Notes: generated by a model from the sequence alone, not told the origin. Shown: positions 41,942 through 51,503, counted from the stretch's first letter. The stretch is DNA of 64,000 nt from Kitasatospora sp. SolWspMP-SS2h (GCF_003259315.1 NZ_QLLT01000024.1:1-64000), one strand, 5' to 3'. Made by a program: numbers and translations.

Positions 41942-42021
41942 ACCGACCGACTGGGCCCGACCGGCTGAGCCCGATGTCCGGTTCAGGCGATCGGTTCAGG
42001 CGGTCGGCCCGGTCATCCGGT

Positions 42022-43203
42022 TCAGGCGGTCGGCCCGGTGCGCGCGGGGGAGTGGAACGGGCCGCCGGGGGCGAACGCGTGGGCGGCGAAGCGCTCGCCC
42101 ATGCGGCGGTAGGCGGCGGGGGAGGGGTGCAGTCCGTCGGGGAGGTCGTCGGTGTCGGCCGGGCCGAGCAGCTCCCGTCCGTCGAGGTGGTGCAGGTGGG
42201 GGTCGTGCGCCTGCCGGAGGGCCACGATCCTGGCCAGTTCGTCGCGGACCACCTGGAGCGAGAGCGCCCCGCGCTCCAGCTCGGCCGGGTCGCCCAGGGC
42301 GGTGATCCGCCCGTCCGGTCCCAGCGAGGTCGGGCCGGGGCGGGTGTCGAGGGCGGGGCAGCTCACCGGGGAGACCACCAGCAGCGGGGTGTCCGGGTGT
42401 CCGTCCCGGATGGTGTCCAGGAAGCCGTGCACCGCCGGTCCGAAGGTCCGCAGCCGGAAGGCGGCCAGGCCCACGATGTTGATGCCCGTCTTGAGGCTGA
42501 TCAGGTCGGCGGGCAGGTCGCGGATCGTCCGGGCGACGTAGGGGTCCAGCAGGTCGTTGCCGGGCTGGCTGAGGTTGGTCACCTCCACGCCCGCGAGCCT
42601 GGCCGCCACCACCGGCCAGGTGCCGGTGGGCCCGTCGGCGCCGGGGCAGTGGCTGATCGAGCTGCCGTGGTGCACCCAGCGGGGCCGGCCGTCGGGCAGC
42701 GGGGCCAGGACCTCGCCGTCGGCGCGGAACGCCACCAGCTCGGTGGGGGTCTGCTGCGGCAGCCAGAGTTCGACCCGCTTCATCCCGGCCGGCAGCCCGG
42801 CGAAGCGCACCGTCCCCGGCTTCCCCGGCACCAGCTGCTGCTCGGCCCCGGGCCCCGCCATCCGCAGGACGTGGCCCAGCGGCGCCCGTCGGCGGTCGAC
42901 CAGGGCGCCGTCCACCGTCAGTTCCAGCATCCCGGGCGGCTGCGGCTCGGGGGCGCCGTCGAGCTGCCCCGTCGAGGTGAGCACCTCGAGTTCCAGCACC
43001 CGCGCGTCGGTGCGGAACACCAGCCGCACCCCCGAGGGCAGCAGGGTGCCGCCGTAGACCGACCGGTCCGGGTACTGCTCCTTGGTCCAGGCGGGCAGCC
43101 GGCGCGGCATCACCCCCGCCGGCGTCCGCTCCAGGTCCAGCGCGCCGCGCACCTCCACCGGCCCGCCCACCAGCGGGTACTCCCGGATGGCCACCACTGT
43201 CAT
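42022..43203 (-). CDS. SGNH-hydrolase with N-terminal beta domain
   Basis: 393 aa, no signal peptide. N-terminal 150 residues are beta-rich (LELEVLTSTG, GMLELTVDGALVD, KRVELWLPQQTP), typical of a jelly-roll ahead of SGNH domains. Catalytic blocks: WVHHGSSISHC (Ser), NLSQPGND, LKTGINIVG (Asn) and DGLHPSPAAYRRM (Asp-x-x-His). ATG start at 43203. Such proteins deacylate sugars or esters. The stop region contains a short duplicated segment shared with the intergenic DNA beyond it (41990-42040). Confidence 0.85.
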   Translation of the reverse strand: MTVVAIREYPLVGGPVEVRGALDLERTPAGVMPRRLPAWTKEQYPDRSVYGGTLLPSGVRLVFRTDARVLELEVLTSTGQLDGAPEPQPPGMLELTVDGALVDRRRAPLGHVLRMAGPGAEQQLVPGKPGTVRFAGLPAGMKRVELWLPQQTPTELVAFRADGEVLAPLPDGRPRWVHHGSSISHCPGADGPTGTWPVVAARLAGVEVTNLSQPGNDLLDPYVARTIRDLPADLISLKTGINIVGLAAFRLRTFGPAVHGFLDTIRDGHPDTPLLVVSPVSCPALDTRPGPTSLGPDGRITALGDPAELERGALSLQVVRDELARIVALRQAHDPHLHHLDGRELLGPADTDDLPDGLHPSPAAYRRMGERFAAHAFAPGGPFHSPARTGPTA

Positions 43204-43302
43204 CGCTCCTCGGCTCCGGCCCGCTCGACCCGTCCGGCCCGCTCGACCGCTCGGCCGGACCGGCCCCGGTGCGGCCGGGGCCGGCGGGCTCCCTCACCGA
43301 AC

Positions 43303-43983
43303 CTACTGCCCCCGAACCGCCGCGCTCAGTGCCGCCGGGCGCGGGCCGCGCACCAGCTTCTCGGCGACGGCCAGGTTGAGCAGCCAGGAGGCCCAGGCGC
43401 CGGAGGCGTAGACGGCGGCGGCCGGGAGGGGGGTCGGGGTGAGCAGGAGGAGCCAGAGGCGGAAGGTGACGGCGGTGAACATCAGGGCGTAGGAGCGGAG
43501 CATCCAGGCCCGGTGGGCGGCGAGGCGGCGGTGGCGGGCGTGGTGCAGGCCGAGGGCGGTGGTGGTCAGGGTGAGCAGGGCGAGGACGGTGAAGCCGAGC
43601 GGCGCGACGGGCGGGTGGAGGCCGTGCGGGGCGAGGAGCAGGCCGCCGAGGCCCGTCGCGGCGGCGGCCAGCACGTAGAGGCGGCCGGTCCAGCGGTGCA
43701 GGGCGGGGCGGCGGGCGCGCAGGCCGGGGAGGAACTGGAGCGGGCCCAGGCTCAGGGCGGTGACGCCGCCGCCGACGTGGAGCAGCAGCGGGGTGAGGTG
43801 GGCGAGGTAGACGGCGCGCTGGTCGGCGAGGAAGGTGTCCGGGTCGAGGGTGAAGTAGCGGGCGGAGACGGCGGCGACCAGCAGCGCCAGGGTGGGGACG
43901 GCGATCCGGCCGGCCCGGCGCAGGGCGCGGTACCTCGGTGCGGGGGCGGGGAGTTCGATCGCGGCGGGGCGGGACGGTGTCAT
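43303..43983 (-). CDS. DUF2306 integral membrane protein
   Basis: 226 aa, about seven transmembrane helices with His pairs in LHRWTGRLYVLAAA and HHARHRRLAAHRAWMLRSYALMF, the DUF2306 signature. The His residues may coordinate haem or metal. Divergent from the two-component kinase gene at 44196, which may control it. Confidence 0.85.
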   Translation of the reverse strand: MTPSRPAAIELPAPAPRYRALRRAGRIAVPTLALLVAAVSARYFTLDPDTFLADQRAVYLAHLTPLLLHVGGGVTALSLGPLQFLPGLRARRPALHRWTGRLYVLAAAATGLGGLLLAPHGLHPPVAPLGFTVLALLTLTTTALGLHHARHRRLAAHRAWMLRSYALMFTAVTFRLWLLLLTPTPLPAAAVYASGAWASWLLNLAVAEKLVRGPRPAALSAAVRGQ

Positions 43984-44195
43984 GCCGGGGACGCTACGGA
44001 CCGGCCCCGGCCCGGGGCGTCCCCCCGGTGGGGTGGGCCGGACTACCCCAGCGGGGGTAGCGGCCCCGAGCCGTCCCCGAGCCGTCCCGGAGCTGACCCG
44101 GACAACGCCGGAGGACCGGCCCCGGGCCCGGACCGGTCCGGTAGGTTCGCTGCGCGGACCGGCCGCCGCGCCCCCAGCAGCGAGGATCTCGCACC

Positions 44196-45422
44196 ATGCC
44201 GCCCAGCACCGTCCGAAGTCTCCGCCGTCCTTCCCCCGCAAGGGCGTTCGCCCCCACCCCGGCCCGGCCGCGGTCCCTGTTCCCGGCCCGGCTGTCGGCG
44301 CTGCTCCCGACCGGCCTCCCGGTCCGGCTCCCGGACCCGCTCGCAGACGCCGCGCCGGCCGCCATGCTGGGCGTGGCGATGCTCGCCGAACGGCTGGGCG
44401 CCGCCGCCCGCTTCGAGGGCCGGATGCCGTTCGCGCTGGCCCTGACCGCGCTGCTCACCGCCGCCGTCGCGGCCCGCCGCCGGGCCCCGCTGACGGCGTA
44501 CCTGGTGGCGACGCTGGCGCTGGCGGTGGAGGCGCAGTCCGTCGCGCCGAGCCCGATCTCGCCGTACGCCAACCTGCTGGGCGCGTACGCGGTGGGCCGG
44601 TACGGGGGCCGGGGCCGGGCGGGGTGGGGGCCGCCGCTGGTGGTGGTCGGGGTCGCCGGGTACTTCACCGGGCAGGACGTCGCGGTGGTGATGCCGGTGG
44701 GCGTGCTGGCGGTGTGGCTCGCGGTGTGGGCGTCCGGCTGGGCGGGCGCCCGCCGGCTGGCCGGGCAGGCGGTCGAACGGCGGCGCGCCCGCGAGGAGTT
44801 GCTCGCCGAGGAGCGGGCCCGGATCGCCCGCGAGGTGCACGACCTGGTGGGCCACTCGCTGAACCTGATGCTGGTGCAGGCGGGCGCGGCCCGCCGGCTG
44901 ATGGAGCGCGCCCCCGAGCGCAGCCGCGAACTGCTGCTGGAGGTCGAGCGGACCGGCGGCGACGCGCTCGGCGAACTCGACCGGGTGCTCGGCCTGTTGC
45001 GCGGTACCGCACCCCAATTCCCGGACGGTACGCCGCCCGCCGAACCCGGCATCGCCGAACTCCCGCACCTGGCCGAGCGGATGGCCCGGGCCGGGCTGGC
45101 CGTGGAGCTGCACCGCGACACCCCGCCGCTGCCCGCGGAACAGGACCGCTGCGCGTACCGGGTGGTCCAGGAGGCGCTGACCAACGCGCTGCGGCACTCC
45201 GGCGCCCGGCACGCCGCGATCCGGGTGGTCCGGCGGGGCGGCACCACCGTGGTCGAGGTCGCCGACGACGGCTCCGGGCCGCCGCCGGGCCACCGTCCCG
45301 GTCGCGGTCTGACCGGCATCGCCGAGCGGGCCGTCCGCCTGTACGGCACCGCCGAGTGCGGGCCCGGTCCGGACGGCGGTTTCCTGGTCCGGGTCACCCT
45401 GCCCGCCGGGAGCGCGCGGTGA
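44196..45422 (+). CDS. NarL-type sensor histidine kinase
   Basis: 408 aa. About five membrane segments in residues 55-185, then HisKA_3 (EERARIAREVHDLVGHSLNLMLVQAG with His in EVHD) and HATPase (YRVVQEALTNALRHSGARHA, EVADDGSGPPPGHRPGRGLTGIAERAVRL). GAGGAT precedes the ATG. The last 53 codons, from the ADDGSG motif to the stop, are the first copy of a 191-bp tandem duplication. It pairs with the response regulator at 45610. Confidence 0.92.
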   Translation: MPPSTVRSLRRPSPARAFAPTPARPRSLFPARLSALLPTGLPVRLPDPLADAAPAAMLGVAMLAERLGAAARFEGRMPFALALTALLTAAVAARRRAPLTAYLVATLALAVEAQSVAPSPISPYANLLGAYAVGRYGGRGRAGWGPPLVVVGVAGYFTGQDVAVVMPVGVLAVWLAVWASGWAGARRLAGQAVERRRAREELLAEERARIAREVHDLVGHSLNLMLVQAGAARRLMERAPERSRELLLEVERTGGDALGELDRVLGLLRGTAPQFPDGTPPAEPGIAELPHLAERMARAGLAVELHRDTPPLPAEQDRCAYRVVQEALTNALRHSGARHAAIRVVRRGGTTVVEVADDGSGPPPGHRPGRGLTGIAERAVRLYGTAECGPGPDGGFLVRVTLPAGSAR

Positions 45423-45642
45423 GCGCCCCCGGTGCCGTCCGGGTGCTGATCGCCGACGACGGCTCCGGGCCGCCGCCGGGCCACCGTCCCGGTCGCGGTC
45501 TGACCGGCATCGCCGAGCGCGCTGTCCGCCTGTACGGCACCGCCGAGTGCGGGCCCGGTCCGGACGGCGGTTTCCTGGTCCGGGTCACCCTGCCCGCCGG
45601 GAGCACGCGGTGAGCGCCCCCGGCACCGTCCGAGTGCTGATC
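45261..45642 (+). repeat. 191-bp tandem duplication at the kinase/regulator junction
   Basis: Two units, 45261-45451 and 45452-45642. Each spans the kinase end (ADDGSG to stop) and the first 11 codons of the response regulator. The copies differ by only a handful of bases, mostly synonymous. The junction is a shared GCCGACGAC encoding ADD in both proteins, so replication slippage or recombination at microhomology explains it. Confidence 0.95.
45419..45613 (+). CDS. Chimeric mini-ORF made by the duplication
   Basis: 64 aa: MSAPGAVRVLIADD from the response-regulator start, fused in frame to DGSGPPPGHRPGRGLTGI and the rest of the kinase C-terminus. Its GTG overlaps the kinase stop, and its TGA overlaps the regulator GTG, so it is translated if coupling works. 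It has the G2 box of the ATPase but no phospho-acceptor or full ATP site. Function unknown; it could be inert or interfere with the pair. Confidence 0.65.
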   Translation: MSAPGAVRVLIADDGSGPPPGHRPGRGLTGIAERAVRLYGTAECGPGPDGGFLVRVTLPAGSTR

Positions 45643-46323
45643 GCCGACGACGACCCGCTGCTGCGCGCAGGGCTCGCCGTGGTGCTGGGGACCGCCGACC
45701 GGATCGAGGTGGTCGGCCGGGCCGAGGACGGGCTGCGGGCCGTCGAGCTCGCCCGCGCGCTGCGGCCCGACGTGGTCCTGATGGACGTCCGGATGCCCGG
45801 CTGCGACGGCGTCGAGGCCACCCGCCGACTGGCCGGGAGCGGCGTCCGGGTGCTGGTGCTGACCACCTTCCACCACGACGCGTCGGTGTGGGGCGCGCTG
45901 CGGGCCGGGGCCGCCGGGTTCCTGCTCAAGCGGGCCTCGCCGGAGCGGCTGATCGACGCGGTGCACGCGGTCGCCGCGGGCGAGGCGGTCCTCGATCCGG
46001 CCGTCACCCGCGACCTGCTCGGCCACCTGCTGGCCGCGCCCGCGCCCGTCCCCGCGCCCGCACACGGGCCGCCGGTCGGCCCGGGCCCGCTGGCGGCGCT
46101 CACCGTCCGCGAGCGCGAGGTGCTGCGGCTGGCCGCGGAGGGGCACCCCAACGAGGAGATCGCCGCGCTGCTGCACCTCGCCGAGTCCACCGTGAAGACG
46201 CACGTCAAGCGGATCCTGGGCAAGCTCGGCGCGCGCGACCGCTCGCAGGCGGTGGCCGCCGCGTACCGGCACGGGCTGATGGGGGCGCAGCCGTACCGGT
46301 CGGGCGGGCCCGGCGTTCCGTGA
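45610..46323 (+). CDS. NarL/LuxR-family response regulator
   Basis: 237 aa. Receiver with acidic pair DD (IADDDPLLRAGL), phospho-Asp in VVLMDVRMPGCDG, Thr in VLTTFHH and Lys in FLLKRASPE. A Pro-rich linker precedes a LuxR HTH (LTVREREVLRLAAEGHPNEEIAALLHLAESTVKTHVKRIL). GTG start overlaps the mini-ORF stop. It likely acts on the DUF2306 gene, itself or distant targets; no site is evident. Confidence 0.93.
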   Translation: MSAPGTVRVLIADDDPLLRAGLAVVLGTADRIEVVGRAEDGLRAVELARALRPDVVLMDVRMPGCDGVEATRRLAGSGVRVLVLTTFHHDASVWGALRAGAAGFLLKRASPERLIDAVHAVAAGEAVLDPAVTRDLLGHLLAAPAPVPAPAHGPPVGPGPLAALTVREREVLRLAAEGHPNEEIAALLHLAESTVKTHVKRILGKLGARDRSQAVAAAYRHGLMGAQPYRSGGPGVP

Positions 46324-46381
46324 CACTCCGTCACTGCCGGGGTGCCGGTCGATCGCGCCGGTACGGTCGTACATTGAGCGG

Positions 46382-47350
46382 ATGATCGTGGAGAACGGGC
46401 CGGGGCCCGCGCGGCCGGAGCGCTACGGGTGGGGCCCGTCCGGGCGGCGGCTCGCCGAACAGGGCCGCTGGGACGAGCTGCTGGAGCGCTTCCGGCTGGC
46501 CCGGGCGCTCGGCGACCCGCTCTCCGGGCCGCTCGGCCACCTGGTCGCGTACGGCGCGCCCGCCGCCCTCGCCGCCCGGCTGTTCGACCCCGACGGCGGG
46601 CCCGGCGCCCCCGCGACCGCCGCCGACCACGACGCCGGACCGCTCTGGGAGGTGCTGGCCACCCGCCACCCCCGGTCCGTCCTGGACGCCCTCCCGCTGC
46701 CGCCCGCGATCCGCCGCCTGGCCGCACACACCCGCGCCCTGCTCGGCGAGGACCCCGGCGACGACACCCCGGACGAGACCGGGGTCCCGTACCGGCTCCA
46801 GCCCTGGGAGGAGGGCGGCTGGGAGCGTGACACCCGGGTCCGCGAGTACCTGCCCGGCGGCGGCGCCCGGCGCGCCCTGCACCTGGCCCCGCCCACCCGG
46901 GAAGGGCTCGCCGTCCTCGAACTCCCCAACCCCGGTGCCCGGTTGACCGGTCTTACGGCCACCGAGGCGCTCGCCGCCCTGGCCGGCTGGACCACCGCCG
47001 TCTGCGTCCGGGGCCGCGCCGCCGACGCCGCCGCCCAACTCGCCGGCGGCCCCGAGGTCACCGGCGGCCGGCTCCCGTTCGCCGCCCTCTACCCCGCCCT
47101 GGTCCACCTCGCCTCCGCCCGCCCGGACCGCGGCACCGCCCAGGGCCGCCTCGCCGTCTGGCGGCTGCTCACCGCGATGGACGGCGCCACCGCCCCCGCC
47201 CGCCCCCGCGCCGAAGCCCTGGTCGCCCGCCTCCACTGCCTCGCCTGGACCGAGCCCGCCGACGACCTCCGCCACCTCCACCTCGCCCTGGAGGACCCCG
47301 CCACCGGCCTCGCCTGGGCCCTCTCCGGCACCACCCCCGACCCGGTCTGA
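46382..47350 (+). CDS. Hypothetical protein, probably leaderless
   Basis: 322 aa, soluble, helical, no recognised domain. Features: RYGWGPSGRRLAEQGRWDELLERFRLARALGDPL, a Trp-rich RLQPWEEGGWERDTRVREYLPG in the middle and HLHLALEDPATGLAWALSG near the end. A TACATT -10 box lies 6 nt before the ATG and there is no ribosome site, so the message is probably leaderless. Codon use matches its neighbours. Confidence 0.7.
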   Translation: MIVENGPGPARPERYGWGPSGRRLAEQGRWDELLERFRLARALGDPLSGPLGHLVAYGAPAALAARLFDPDGGPGAPATAADHDAGPLWEVLATRHPRSVLDALPLPPAIRRLAAHTRALLGEDPGDDTPDETGVPYRLQPWEEGGWERDTRVREYLPGGGARRALHLAPPTREGLAVLELPNPGARLTGLTATEALAALAGWTTAVCVRGRAADAAAQLAGGPEVTGGRLPFAALYPALVHLASARPDRGTAQGRLAVWRLLTAMDGATAPARPRAEALVARLHCLAWTEPADDLRHLHLALEDPATGLAWALSGTTPDPV

Positions 47351-47420
47351 CCGCGCCCGACCGGGCCTGACCTCGCCCGAGCGGGCCTGACCGGGCCTCA
47401 GGGCCCGTCCGTGCTCCGGC

Positions 47421-48818
47421 TCAGGCGCCGGTGACGGGCTGCTGCGCGGAGGGGTTCGGCGACTGCGCGGGCAGGTCGGCGGGCGCGGGGACGGCGGTGG
47501 GCTCGGGCTCGGCGGTGGTGGTCTCGTCGTAGGGGAGTGCGCCGGAGAGGACGGCGGTCAGCCGGGTGCGGTCGAGTTCGCCCGTCCAGTGGCCGATCAG
47601 GACGGTGGCGACCGCGTTGCCCGCGAAGTTGGTGAGCGCACGGGCCTCGGACATGAAGCGGTCGATGCCGACGATCAGGCCGACGCCGTCGACGAGTTCC
47701 GGCTTGTGCGACTGGAGGCCGCCGGCCAGCGTGGCCAGGCCCGCGCCGGTCACGCCCGCCGCGCCCTTGGAGGCGAGCACCATGAACAGCAGCAGGGAGA
47801 GCTGCTCGCCCAGCGACATCGGCCTGTCCATCGCCTCCGAGACGAAGATCGACGCCATGGTGAGGTAGATCGCGGTGCCGTCCAGGTTGAAGCTGTAGCC
47901 GGTGGGCACCGTGATGCCGACCACCGGGCGGCTCACCCCGAGGTGCTCCATCTTGGCGATCAGCCGCGGCAGCGCGCTCTCCGAGGAGGACGTCGACAGG
48001 ATCAGCAGGAACTCCCGGCCGAGGTAGCGCAGCAGGGCGAACACGTTCACCCCGGCGGCCAGCCGCAGCAGCAGGCCCAGCACCACGACCACGAACAGCG
48101 CGCAGGTGGCGTAGAAGCCGACCATGATCACCGCGAGGCTCTTCAGCGCGGCGGCGCCGGTCGCCCCGACCACCGCCGCCATCGCGCCGAACGCGCCGAC
48201 CGGCGCCACCCACATGATCATCGACATCACCTTGAACACCAGCTTCTGCAGGTGCTCCACCCCGCGCAGCACCGGCGCCCCGGCCGCGCCCAGCCCCTGC
48301 AGCGCGAACCCGACCAGCAGCGCCACCAGCAGGGTCTGCAGCACCTGGCCCGCGGTCAGCGCCGAGACCAGGGTGGTCGGGATGATCCCGAGCAGGAAGT
48401 CGGTGGTAGACTCCGCGCCCGCCGCGGCCTGCGCGTGGCCCGACTTGGCCAGCGCCGCCGTCAGGTGCAGGCCGCTGCCCGGCTCCAGCAGGTTGCCCAC
48501 CAGCAGACCGATGCCCAGCGCGACCGTCGAGGTCAGCAGGAAGTACCCGAGCGCCAGACCGCCGACCCGGCCGACCTTCGCCGCCTTGGTCACCGAGCCC
48601 ACGCCCAGCACGATCGTGCAGAAGATCACCGGGGAGATCATCATCTTGATCAGGTTGACGAACCCGGTGCCGACCGGCTTCCACTCCACCGCGAACCCCG
48701 GCGCCGCCAACCCGACCACCACGCCCGCGACCACCGCGGCGATCACCGCCAGGTACAGGTAGGGGGTGCGGTCGGCCCTTCTCGCGCCGGACGGTGCTCC
48801 GTGCTGGGTCGGCTCCAT
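47421..48818 (-). CDS. dctA: C4-dicarboxylate:cation symporter
   Basis: 465 aa, SDF/DAACS family with eight helices and two re-entrant loops. Signatures: FCTIVLGVGSVTKAAKVGRVGG, the serine loop ILSTSSSESALPRL, VPTGYSFNLDGTAIYLTMA, SKGAAGVTGAG and DRFMSEARALTNFAGNAVATVLI. GGAGGA precedes the ATG. Takes up succinate, fumarate or malate with protons or sodium. Divergent from the DcuSR-like two-component pair that probably controls it. A Pro/Ala-rich tail of 30 residues is unusual but harmless. Confidence 0.93.
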   Translation of the reverse strand: MEPTQHGAPSGARRADRTPYLYLAVIAAVVAGVVVGLAAPGFAVEWKPVGTGFVNLIKMMISPVIFCTIVLGVGSVTKAAKVGRVGGLALGYFLLTSTVALGIGLLVGNLLEPGSGLHLTAALAKSGHAQAAAGAESTTDFLLGIIPTTLVSALTAGQVLQTLLVALLVGFALQGLGAAGAPVLRGVEHLQKLVFKVMSMIMWVAPVGAFGAMAAVVGATGAAALKSLAVIMVGFYATCALFVVVVLGLLLRLAAGVNVFALLRYLGREFLLILSTSSSESALPRLIAKMEHLGVSRPVVGITVPTGYSFNLDGTAIYLTMASIFVSEAMDRPMSLGEQLSLLLFMVLASKGAAGVTGAGLATLAGGLQSHKPELVDGVGLIVGIDRFMSEARALTNFAGNAVATVLIGHWTGELDRTRLTAVLSGALPYDETTTAEPEPTAVPAPADLPAQSPNPSAQQPVTGA

Positions 48819-49060
48819 GTTCGCGGCTCCTCCGCCGTAGGCTCGGTCCACGCCCCGGGGGAGGGCGCCCGGCCCGTGGGTGGCGGGCCGCGCACGACTA
48901 TCCGGCCGGGCCGCGACCGGAGCACGCTTGCGTTCATACTGTTCACGCCACGGGGTCACGGCCACCGTCGCCGCCACGGCCACCGCCACCGCCGCCGCCC
49001 GCGAACGGCCGTCCGCGAAGGGCCTTCGGCCCACCGGCCCCGGCGTGCACACTGGTCGGC

Positions 49061-50773
49061 ATGCACCCGACCAGCAGCCCGCCGCCGTCCCGCCGCCGGC
49101 GCAGCCTGGCCGGCCGGCTGCTCGCCGTCCAGGTCGTGATCGTCGCGGCCGTGGTCGCGGGCGGCGCCGTCCTGGCCTACCTGTTCACCGCCCAGCGCGC
49201 CGAGGACGCCGCCCTCCGGCAGGCCACCGCCGTCGCCCTCGCGGTCGCCGACACCCCCACCGTCCGGGAGGCCGCCGTCCGGCCCGACCACAGCACCGTC
49301 CTGCAGCCCTACGCCGAGCAGGTCCGGGCCGACACCGGCGTCGACTTCGTCACCGTCATGGCCCCGGACGGCATCCGCTGGACCCACCCCGACCCCGGCC
49401 GGATCGGCCTGCCCTTCCTCGGCCACACCGACCGGGCCCGGGCCGGCCGCACCCAGCACGAGACGTACACCGGCACCCTCGGCCCGTCCGTCCGGGTCGT
49501 CACCCCCGTCCTCGACCAGCGGCACCGGGTGGTCGCCCTGGTCAGCGCGGGCATCACCGTCGACAACATCACCGCCCGGCTGCGCACCCCGCTGCTCGCC
49601 CTGACCGGTGTCGCCGCCGCCGCGCTCGCCCTCGGCGCCGCCGCCAGCTACCTGCTCGCCGCCCGGCTGCGCCGGCACACCCACGGCATGGACGCCGAAC
49701 AGCTCGCGCACCTGTACGACTACCACCAGGCGACGTTGCACTCCGTCCGCGAGGGACTGCTGCTGCTCGACCGCGACCACCGCGTCCTGCTGTGCAACGA
49801 CGCCGCCCGCGAACTCCTCCAACCGGCCGGTCCGCCAGAGAATGTGACGGTTCGTCAGCTCGATCTGCCGGAGTCGCTCACTCGCGCGCTGGAGAGCGCC
49901 GAGCCGGTCCGGGACGAGGTGCACCTGACCGCCGAGCACGTCGTGCTGCTCAACACCTCCCCGGTCGGGCCCGGCCTCGGCACCGTGGTCACCCTCCGCG
50001 ACCACACCGAACTCCAGGGTCTCACCGGCGAGTTGGACAACGTCCGGGGGATCGCCGCGGCCCTCGACGCGCAGGCCCACGAGGCCGCCAACCGGCTGCA
50101 CGCCGTGGTCTCGCTGATCGAACTCGGCCGCCACCGCGAGGCGGTGGAGTTCGCCACCGCCGAACTCGCCCTCGCCCAGCGGCTCACCGACCAGGTCGTC
50201 GGCGCCGTCGGCGAACCCGTGCTCGCCGCCCTGCTGCTCGGCAAGGCCGCCCAGGCCGCCGAACGCGGTGTCGACCTGCACCTCACCGAGGACAGCCGGA
50301 TCGACGACGGCGTGCTGCCCGACCGGCTCACCCCGCGCGACCTGGTCACCCTGCTCGGCAACCTGATCGACAACGCCATGGACGCCGCCGTCGAGAACGC
50401 CGCCCACGCCGCCCCCGAAGTCCGGGTCACCGCCCGCACCGACCACGGCCACCTGCTGCTGCGGGTCGCCGACAGCGGCCCCGGCGTCGACCCCGCCGCC
50501 GCCGAGGACGTCTTCCGGCGCGGCTGGACCACCAAGCAGCACGGCCGCGGCCTCGGCCTCGCGCTGGTCGCCCAGACCGCCCGCCGCAACGGCGGCGACG
50601 TCCGGCTCGGCGGCCGACCCGAGGACGGTCCCGGCGGCGCACCCGAGGGCGGTCCCGGCGGGAGCGGCGCACCCGAGGGCGGCCCCGGCGGGAACGGGGA
50701 GCGCGGCGCCGTGCTCACCGTCCGGCTCCCGCTGCACCTGCCGGCCCGGCGCGAGGCGGTGGAGGCCCGGTGA
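49061..50773 (+). CDS. CitA/DcuS-family sensor histidine kinase
   Basis: 570 aa. Membrane segment at about 22-45, a PDC/sCache outer domain (VADTPTVREAAVRP, YAEQVRADTGVDFVTVMAPDGIRWTHPDP, FLGHTDRARAG) that binds di- or tricarboxylates, a second membrane segment, a PAS domain (HSVREGLLLLDRDHRVLLCND) and a SPOB-type dimer helix (DAQAHEAANRLHAVVSLIELG with phospho-His). The HATPase (NLIDNAMDAAVE, VADSGPGVD, GRGLGLALVAQ) ends with a Gly/Pro repeat tail. CACACT lies 7 nt before the ATG, so it may be leaderless. It faces dctA. Confidence 0.92.
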   Translation: MHPTSSPPPSRRRRSLAGRLLAVQVVIVAAVVAGGAVLAYLFTAQRAEDAALRQATAVALAVADTPTVREAAVRPDHSTVLQPYAEQVRADTGVDFVTVMAPDGIRWTHPDPGRIGLPFLGHTDRARAGRTQHETYTGTLGPSVRVVTPVLDQRHRVVALVSAGITVDNITARLRTPLLALTGVAAAALALGAAASYLLAARLRRHTHGMDAEQLAHLYDYHQATLHSVREGLLLLDRDHRVLLCNDAARELLQPAGPPENVTVRQLDLPESLTRALESAEPVRDEVHLTAEHVVLLNTSPVGPGLGTVVTLRDHTELQGLTGELDNVRGIAAALDAQAHEAANRLHAVVSLIELGRHREAVEFATAELALAQRLTDQVVGAVGEPVLAALLLGKAAQAAERGVDLHLTEDSRIDDGVLPDRLTPRDLVTLLGNLIDNAMDAAVENAAHAAPEVRVTARTDHGHLLLRVADSGPGVDPAAAEDVFRRGWTTKQHGRGLGLALVAQTARRNGGDVRLGGRPEDGPGGAPEGGPGGSGAPEGGPGGNGERGAVLTVRLPLHLPARREAVEAR

Positions 50774-51474
50774 CCGGACGGCCGATCCGCGTCCTGGTGG
50801 TCGAGGACGACCCGGTCGCCGCCGACGCCCACGCCCGCTACACCGCCCGCACCCCCGGCTTCGCGGTCGCCGCCGTCGCCCGCTCCCGGGCCGAGGCAGT
50901 CCGCGCCCTGGAGCGGGCCCGCACCGCCGGCGCCCCCGTCGACCTGGTCCTCCTCGACCTCTACCTGCCCGACGGGCACGGCCTGCAGCTGTGCGCCGCG
51001 CTGCGCGCCGCGGGCCACGGCGCAGACGTCATCGCCGTCACCTCCGCCCGCGACCTCGCCATGGTCCGGCAGGCCGTCAGCGCGGGCGTCGTCCAGTACC
51101 TGCTGAAGCCCTTCGGCGCCGCCGCCCTGGGCGACCGCCTGCGCCGGTACGCCCGCTACCGGGCCAACCTCGACCGGCCCGGCCAGGCGCTCGGCCAGGA
51201 CGAGGTGGACCGGGCGCTGGCGCTGCTGCGCGGCAGCGACCGCAGCAGCCTCCCCAAGGGCCTGTCCGCCGACACCCTCGGCACCGTCGCCGCCGCGCTG
51301 CGCGCCGCCCCCGACGGCCTCTCGGCCGGGACCGCGGGCGAGGCCGCCGGCGTCTCCCGGATCACCGCCCGCCGCTACCTCGAACACCTGGTCGCCACCG
51401 GCCGCGCCACCCGCGAGCCCCGCTACGGCCGGGTCGGCCGCCCCGAGCTGGGCTACCGCTGGAGCGGCGGCTGA
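50770..51474 (+). CDS. CitB/DcuR-family response regulator
   Basis: 234 aa. Receiver VLVVEDDPVAADAHARY, phospho-Asp in LVLLDLYLPDGHG, VTSARD and YLLKPF. The C-terminal DNA-binding part has SAGTAGEAAGVSRITARRYLEHLVATGRA, the CitB/DcuR type of HTH. GTG overlaps the kinase stop. Expected to activate dctA in response to C4-dicarboxylates. Confidence 0.92.
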   Translation: MTGRPIRVLVVEDDPVAADAHARYTARTPGFAVAAVARSRAEAVRALERARTAGAPVDLVLLDLYLPDGHGLQLCAALRAAGHGADVIAVTSARDLAMVRQAVSAGVVQYLLKPFGAAALGDRLRRYARYRANLDRPGQALGQDEVDRALALLRGSDRSSLPKGLSADTLGTVAAALRAAPDGLSAGTAGEAAGVSRITARRYLEHLVATGRATREPRYGRVGRPELGYRWSGG

Positions 51475-51503
51475 GGCGCCCCTCCGCTGCCCCGCCCGGT
51501 GGT

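Noticed and set aside
41990-42040. Attachment-site duplication (GGTTCAGGCGGTCGGCCCGG twice) as a mobile element end
   Set aside because: The repeats are adjacent, short and overlap the stop of the SGNH gene, with no integrase or tRNA nearby; simple slippage is enough.
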